A DNA stretch of 55,918 bases, from contig DWUU01000023.1 in NCBI GenBank assembly GCA_019120575.1, positions 1 through 55,918 of the forward strand, in the 5' to 3' direction. The position numbers and the translations under genes were made by a program. The notes below the pieces were generated by a model. It saw nothing but the letters and a program-made list of their open reading frames with translations. It ran no database searches and was not told where the DNA came from. Source of the stretch: Candidatus Mediterraneibacter quadrami (GTDB lineage: Bacteria > Bacillota > Clostridia > Lachnospirales > Lachnospiraceae). Below are positions 51,797 through 55,918 of this stretch, in pieces (the first letter of the stretch is position 1; each line of letters begins with the position of its first letter).

Positions 51797-51857
51797 TGAT
51801 CAGATTTATTACCTATACTATAACTGTCAAACGTCCGGTTTGTCTATGGGTTTTCGT
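51797..51857. repeat. Direct repeat flanking the AlbA_2 gene, right copy
   Basis: Same orientation as the left copy at 50301. It also contains the minus-strand promoter region of the AlbA_2 gene (TTGACA at about 51827-51832 on the minus strand), so the repeat may be an operator bound by the protein. Confidence 0.7.
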
Positions 51858-51917
51858 CGCACACGGTAAACCATGAGTACTGGTTCATTTTTTGACCGCC
51901 GTTTCCGGCGGCCGGGT

Positions 51918-52100
51918 TTACACATTGGTTGTTTTTGACTTGCTCTGGCAGATCTCAGGTAACTGACCTGACCATGGAAGCAGCTTCTCAATAAAGCTGT
52001 AATCCGTATCATCCTGATGGTCTTTCAGAACTGTCAGTACATGGTCCAGATAACGGAATGGATTCAGGTTATTCGCCTTTGCTGTTTCCGTTATAAGAAA
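51918..52100 (-). pseudogene. IS66-type transposase C-terminal fragment
   Basis: Minus-strand translation from about 52097 gives LITETAKANNLNPFRYLDHV, then LTVLKDHQDDTDYSFIEKLL and a PWSGQLPEICQ ending before TAA at 51920-51918. ETAKANxLxPxxYL is a hallmark of the IS66 TnpC C-terminus. Everything upstream is missing: the sequence switches to a recombinase fragment at about 52098. Confidence 0.82.
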
Positions 52101-52506
52101 AACCGGGAATTACTGAAAAAATACATCCGATACCCCTTACATCTTCGTGGATGATAAAGATACAGCACACGCTATGCCATATACCAAAGTGCAATATCGA
52201 GTCACGGCGATGATTTACGACAAGGACTTAAGGGATGACAACGGTGAGCTCTTCGGATTCAGCACACATATCTACCGGCATTATTACGGCGTAAAGCTGA
52301 CAGAAATGCATCTGGATGATTGGACTATCGCCAAGTTGCTGGGACACAGCAGTGTCCGGAATGTAAAATACTATCGCAAGATGAGCAATCAACTACTTGC
52401 CGATGAAACCCGAAAGGCACGGCAGAAGCTCTCGGCGATAATATTAAACAACTTAGACGGATGGGAGGATGAATATGAGCAAATACGAAAAGATGGTCGC
52501 CTGTAA
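52098..52506 (+). pseudogene. Tyrosine recombinase C-terminal fragment (Tn554 TnpB-like)
   Basis: The catalytic C-terminus is seen as FSTHIYRHYYGVKLTEM (HxxR), LLGHSSVRNVKYY (GH and the Tyr nucleophile). Upstream, NRELLKKYI reads in one frame and SDTPYIFVDDKD in the next, so there is a frameshift near 52120. The N-terminal two thirds are missing at the IS66 junction. The following DUF6262/TnpC-like gene overlaps it, as tnpB and tnpC do in Tn554-type elements. Confidence 0.8.
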
Positions 52507-52735
52507 CCGAAAGAGCAGTGCGGACAAGATTGAACTTGCTAAAAAGACAATCTTTAAAATGCTGGATGAGGGAGAGAAAATAACGATTCCGAAGCTGATT
52601 GCTAAGACAGGATTGTCGAGAGGATTTTTTTACAAGAACCCCATTGTACGAAGCACACTGGACAAGGCACTTGAACAGCAGGTCGGAATGACTGATCCCC
52701 GAAAGAACATTCTCGATATGGCGATGGACAACGAA
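52475..52735 (+). pseudogene. Tn554 TnpC-like (DUF6262) protein, 3'-truncated
   Basis: Starts MSKYEKMVACNRKSSADKIE with GGGAGG 6 nt upstream, followed by TIPKLIAKTGLSRGFFYKNP, a helix-turn-helix typical of these transposon accessory proteins. The family sequence ends abruptly at ILDMAMDNE near 52735, where the reversed sortase gene begins; the usual coiled-coil tail is lost. Confidence 0.75.
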
Positions 52736-52739
52736 ATCG

Positions 52740-53175
52740 TTGTATCATTCTTCATATTATGTCCGTAAATCACAGTATGCCGGTCTGAAAAATCTGCGCT
52801 GTTGCGGTAGTCCATAAAAATGGTCCCTGCCGTGTTCCAAGAGCCGTCCAGCAGGCGACGAAGGTAGTAGCTGTTATCCTCGCTCTGCGCCACCGGATAG
52901 TTTATCTTGGTATCGGGGCAGTGCAGCCATGCGATGATGTCCTTGTTTTCTGTCTGTAAAACCTCAAAATCTACTATGATCGGCGCAGTTTCCTGTACAG
53001 ATTCTTGTTCCGACTGGTTGCTTTCAGCGTCCTGTGGAAGTTTCATTACTGCTTCCTTCGTAAGTGAATCGTTCAAATTTTGGCTTTCCAGCATTTCCAG
53101 CAAATACCCTGAAATTTTATAAATAGATAAAGCCGCAATTATCAGGCATACCGCCACAATTATAATTTTTTTCAT
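52740..53175 (-). pseudogene. Class B sortase, 3'-truncated
   Basis: The N-terminal half of a sortase B: membrane anchor (residues 1-22), ENKDIIAWLHCPDTKINYPV, YYLRRLLDGSWNTAGTIFMDYRN and the catalytic-His segment HTVIYGHNMKND. The sequence then crosses into the tnpC remnant at about 52740, removing the catalytic Cys and Arg. It cannot be active. It would have served the surface protein encoded next to it. Start at 53175 (MKKIIIVAV) is favoured over the longer frame. Confidence 0.85.
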
Positions 53176-53282
53176 TGTTAATAGTTCCATCGCTTAAATT
53201 AGCACAAAAAAGACGGTGGCGGTTTTTAAGCCGTCACCGCCTGTAACTGATGTTGTCAATGAGATGAAATCTCAATCATCTG

Positions 53283-55226
53283 TTATTTAGCATGCAGTTT
53301 TTTTCTTTTGCTGTAAACCGCCATACCTATAACACCGCCGCAGGAGGCCAACATTAGACCAATCCACAGCATCATATTGCTGCTGTCTCCGGTCTGGGGG
53401 CTTTCTGTTTGCTCAGAAGGCTTGCCCTGCTGTTCGGGTTTGGCTGGGTCGGTTGGGTCAGCCAGGTCAGCGGGGTCTGTCGGGGTGGTCGGGTCAGTCG
53501 GCCCAGCCGGATCGGTGGGATCTGTTGGAGTAGTAGGGTCAGTTGGGTCGGTGGGGTCGGTGGGCTTTTCGCTGGTTTCAAACGGTGTGTTGGAGCCAAG
53601 GATAGCATACTGGCTCAGATGGGTAGTCTCAAATACCAGGAAGTCACCTTCCACCACTGCATCAAAGCGTTCCAGCGGGTCTCCCAGATATACCGCCTGA
53701 TAGTATTTGTAGCCCTTAAGCTGATCAGTCATCGGGATTTTAACCGTCATGGGGTTATTCTTAACCTCAACGGTCTTGCCGTCGGCATCTTTAACGGTGA
53801 TTTGGTAAACAGTAAGTAAGCCGGGAAGCTCCTCTTTTAATCCGGGTTTGCTTTCCAAAACGCTTTCTGTTGCCATAGTGTCGGCATAAAGTTTAGTACC
53901 CTCGGGTACGCCGTTGGTCAGGGAGATGGAAACGCCGGTTTCGGAATAGGTCAGATCCTTAATTTTTCCTTCATCACCGGGCGTCGGAGTCGGCTCTACC
54001 GGGTCTTTAACGGGCACTGCCTTGATTACATCGTTGGTGCAGAAGTAATCGAATGTACCTGTTTTTTTCATAACCTGGCTGTAGCCCTCGGGGATTGCCT
54101 TATGATCCTTGGTAAGATTTCTCATACCCTCAACAGGAGCTGCAATTACAGCTTCTTTTTTATCGCCCCAATAATCCACAATCTCCATCTTGTCGGTAAG
54201 TCCCTTGTAAACGGAATACCAAGGTGTTCCTTCTCCGCCTTCAGGAGGATATTCAATCTTATCCGAACCCCAATAGAAGGTTTCGCCGTCTTTTTGAAGT
54301 AAGGTCATGGTCTTTATATTTGAAATTTTTGCGTCAACGGTTTTTCCCTCGGGGTCCTTAGTATAGCCCTCGGGCCATGCTACGCCGGCGGTTTGGCTGA
54401 CAGCTACCGCGAGATATTCATTTCCACTGGCAAGTCCGTCAACCTTTACAAGCTCAAACACATCAGTTTGACCCTCTGAATACTCATTAGCCTCGAAGAA
54501 GTAAATGCCGTAGAGTTTGCCGTCATTGTCCTTTGTGGCAAGCTGCCATGTTCTGTTAGCATAACTTTCTTCATCTTCATAAATAACAGTTGCACCCACT
54601 GCATATTCGCCTTCCACGCCGGAGTCAGGGGTCATGGTAAGGGCTGCTTCCAGATTGCCTTGGAAGGGAAGGGTTGAGGAGGTAGTAGATAAAAAGGCCG
54701 CAGAATAAGTGTTTTCACCTGCGCTCTTATACGCTGTCACAGAAGCGTTTGAGCCGACCTTGAGCAGACCCTGTGTTCCCTCAGCCATAAAGCGGATCGC
54801 CGCAGTCTGAGATGTTTTGTTTTCATTGATGGTCAGGGAGCCGTCTCCGGTAATTTCCAGATTGCCGCCCCAGCCGAAGCCCCATACAACCAGTTCGGCG
54901 ATATGATTGTCACCCACCAGATGAAGCTTCAAATCGTCGCCCATCTCGTTGGTGGCAAGGGTCATTTCCGGGTGGTTGTAGTTTGTCAGGGTGATGGTGT
55001 TGGTAGCCTTGTCATAGACAGCGCCCTCCACCGTGTCAGCCTCGCCGCCGTTGCTATAAAGTACATAGCTGCCATCGGGTTCTGCTACACTGCTATCATA
55101 CAGCTGCACCCATGCGTAGCTCATGTCCCCGGACGAGGGGCCGTTCGCCGCAAACGCCGGCACAGCCATTCCAACAGCCATACAAAGCGTCAGCAGTCCT
55201 GCAAGAAGTTTGCGCTTTAGTTTCAT
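53283..55226 (-). CDS. Sortase-anchored surface protein with Pro-Thr-Asp wall-spanning repeat
   Basis: A 647-residue secreted protein: signal peptide (1-28, ...AVPAFAANG), a beta-rich region (about 40-215, with NTITLTNYNHPEMTLATNE, a carbohydrate-binding/autotransporter-like beta-helix style), a second module (about 425-560) and a PTDP-rich stalk (about 565-610). The C-terminal sorting signal is SPQTG, a hydrophobic helix (MMLWIGLMLASCGGVIGMAV) and a basic tail. It should be linked to the wall by a sortase, but the adjacent sortase B is truncated. AAAGGAG precedes the ATG. Binding target unknown. Confidence 0.85.
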   Translation of the reverse strand: MKLKRKLLAGLLTLCMAVGMAVPAFAANGPSSGDMSYAWVQLYDSSVAEPDGSYVLYSNGGEADTVEGAVYDKATNTITLTNYNHPEMTLATNEMGDDLKLHLVGDNHIAELVVWGFGWGGNLEITGDGSLTINENKTSQTAAIRFMAEGTQGLLKVGSNASVTAYKSAGENTYSAAFLSTTSSTLPFQGNLEAALTMTPDSGVEGEYAVGATVIYEDEESYANRTWQLATKDNDGKLYGIYFFEANEYSEGQTDVFELVKVDGLASGNEYLAVAVSQTAGVAWPEGYTKDPEGKTVDAKISNIKTMTLLQKDGETFYWGSDKIEYPPEGGEGTPWYSVYKGLTDKMEIVDYWGDKKEAVIAAPVEGMRNLTKDHKAIPEGYSQVMKKTGTFDYFCTNDVIKAVPVKDPVEPTPTPGDEGKIKDLTYSETGVSISLTNGVPEGTKLYADTMATESVLESKPGLKEELPGLLTVYQITVKDADGKTVEVKNNPMTVKIPMTDQLKGYKYYQAVYLGDPLERFDAVVEGDFLVFETTHLSQYAILGSNTPFETSEKPTDPTDPTDPTTPTDPTDPAGPTDPTTPTDPADLADPTDPAKPEQQGKPSEQTESPQTGDSSNMMLWIGLMLASCGGVIGMAVYSKRKKLHAK

Positions 55227-55394
55227 AACTGATTTTTCTCCTTTAAAGATAACTTTTATGTGAATATACAGGTTTGATCATTCTTTTTGGTGTGTCACCG
55301 CCTTTTTCTCTGTGTTCTATGCCATCCGTTCCCCGGCGCGCCGGTTCAGGCAGCCAGGGCGGAACGAATAACCTTCTTTGCCGCAGTTAAAGTT

Positions 55395-55426
55395 CTTTAT
55401 GCTTTGGTGAAGACCAAAGCATAAAG
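55395..55426. repeat. 14-bp perfect hairpin between surface-protein genes
   Basis: CTTTATGCTTTGGT and ACCAAAGCATAAAG pair around GAAG. It follows the partial surface-protein gene on the minus strand and may be part of its terminator, though no T run follows. The rest of 55227-55535 shows no gene. Confidence 0.65.
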
Positions 55427-55535
55427 AAGGGATATCCCTTCTGCAAAACAACGCTGGCTACACCGGGGCGGGCTGCGGGATTTGCACGAAGCCCGCCCGC
55501 AGGCGCTTTTGCCGGTTTTGTTTTATCTCTCAGTC

Positions 55536-55918
55536 TTATTTCCCGGCCGCCGCCTTTTTCCGCCTGTAGAACAGCATTCCCAGCACGCCGCCGCAGGAAG
55601 CCAGCATCAGGCCGATCCACAGCGCCATATCGCTGCTGTCCCCGGTCTGGGGGCTTTCTATTTGCTCAGAAGGCTTGCCCTGCTGTTCGGGTTTGGCTGG
55701 GTCGGTTGGGTCAGCCGGGTCAGCGGGGTCTGTCGGGGTGGTCGGGTCAGTCGGCCCAGCCGGATCGGTGGGATCTGTTGGAGTAGTGGGGTCAGTTGGG
55801 TCGGTGGGGTCGGTCGGCTTTTCGCTGGTTTCAAACGGCGTGTTAGAACCAAGGATTGCGTACTGGCTCAAATGGTCGGTTTCAAACACGAGGAAGTCTC
55901 CTTCCACCACCGCGTCAA
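55536..55918 (-). CDS. Second sortase-anchored surface protein, C-terminal part (runs off window)
   Basis: The frame is open to the window edge and covers the last about 127 residues: DAVVEGDFLVFETDHLSQYA, the PTDP stalk, SPQTG sorting signal, hydrophobic helix and RRKKAAAGK tail. It is nearly identical to the end of the protein at 53283-55226 up to the sorting signal; only the last membrane segment differs more. The two genes are tandem paralogues. The rest of the gene lies to the right, outside the window. Confidence 0.87.
   Translation of the reverse strand, partial: DAVVEGDFLVFETDHLSQYAILGSNTPFETSEKPTDPTDPTDPTTPTDPTDPAGPTDPTTPTDPADPADPTDPAKPEQQGKPSEQIESPQTGDSSDMALWIGLMLASCGGVLGMLFYRRKKAAAGK

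Overview
The window looks like a chromosome segment of a spore-forming, anaerobic Clostridia species, most likely Lachnospiraceae. This is inferred from gene content: spoIID/spoIIQ-type sporulation genes, a CwlD-type amidase, a PerR-like regulator next to two rubrerythrins, a T-box-controlled ileS, a BirA/BioY biotin operon and SPQTG-type sortase substrates. Base composition is moderate and there is no outer-membrane machinery. Strong AAGGAGG-like ribosome binding sites fit Firmicutes.

Layout. 1-470: tandem promoters and leader pointing left, probably of an rRNA operon outside the window, then tRNA-Ser(GCU). 598-3982: Sua5/phosphatase fusion, upp, dCMP deaminase and plsC in one overlapping operon. 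4021-10165: cell-wall hydrolases (CwlD-like amidase, GH18, NlpC/P60), mecA, a DUF1858 protein and an AT-rich gap with clustered DnaA boxes. 10588-12249: PerR-like regulator and two rubrerythrins. 12254-17542: a 333-bp imperfect palindrome, then a probable arginine/ornithine/acyl-amino-acid catabolic cluster whose permease and M20 peptidase are decayed. 17508-21149: GIY-YIG protein, AAA/DUF4143 ATPase with a 23-bp repeat array upstream, and spoIIQ/spoIID. 21202-28301: membrane protein, glgP and ileS, the last with an Ile T-box leader carrying two inverted copies of a structured repeat. 28344-36756: accessory genes (Rpn nuclease, second DUF4143 ATPase, metal P-type ATPase with separate HMA chaperone and an ArsR-AraC fusion regulator, PBP5-type carboxypeptidase, RhuM remnant).

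36831-42315 is the most interesting operon. It resembles dltABCD (adenylation enzyme, carrier protein, MBOAT, SGNH protein) but has a PLP-dependent decarboxylase of the DAP-decarboxylase/BtrK fold inserted. I infer a system that loads an amino acid on a carrier protein, decarboxylates it and transfers the resulting amine-bearing acyl group to a cell-surface polymer.

42548-49852: cstA, yaaA, bcp and the birA-bioY-bioB-bioD-bioA operon with a BirA operator. 50016 to the right edge is a patchwork integrated region. It starts at the 3' half of a tRNA-Arg(CCU) that still has its terminator, and holds an AlbA_2 regulator with an in-frame repeat linker, IS66 and Tn554-type remnants, a sortase B cut in half, and two sortase-anchored surface proteins with nearly identical C-termini. 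The second of these runs off the window.
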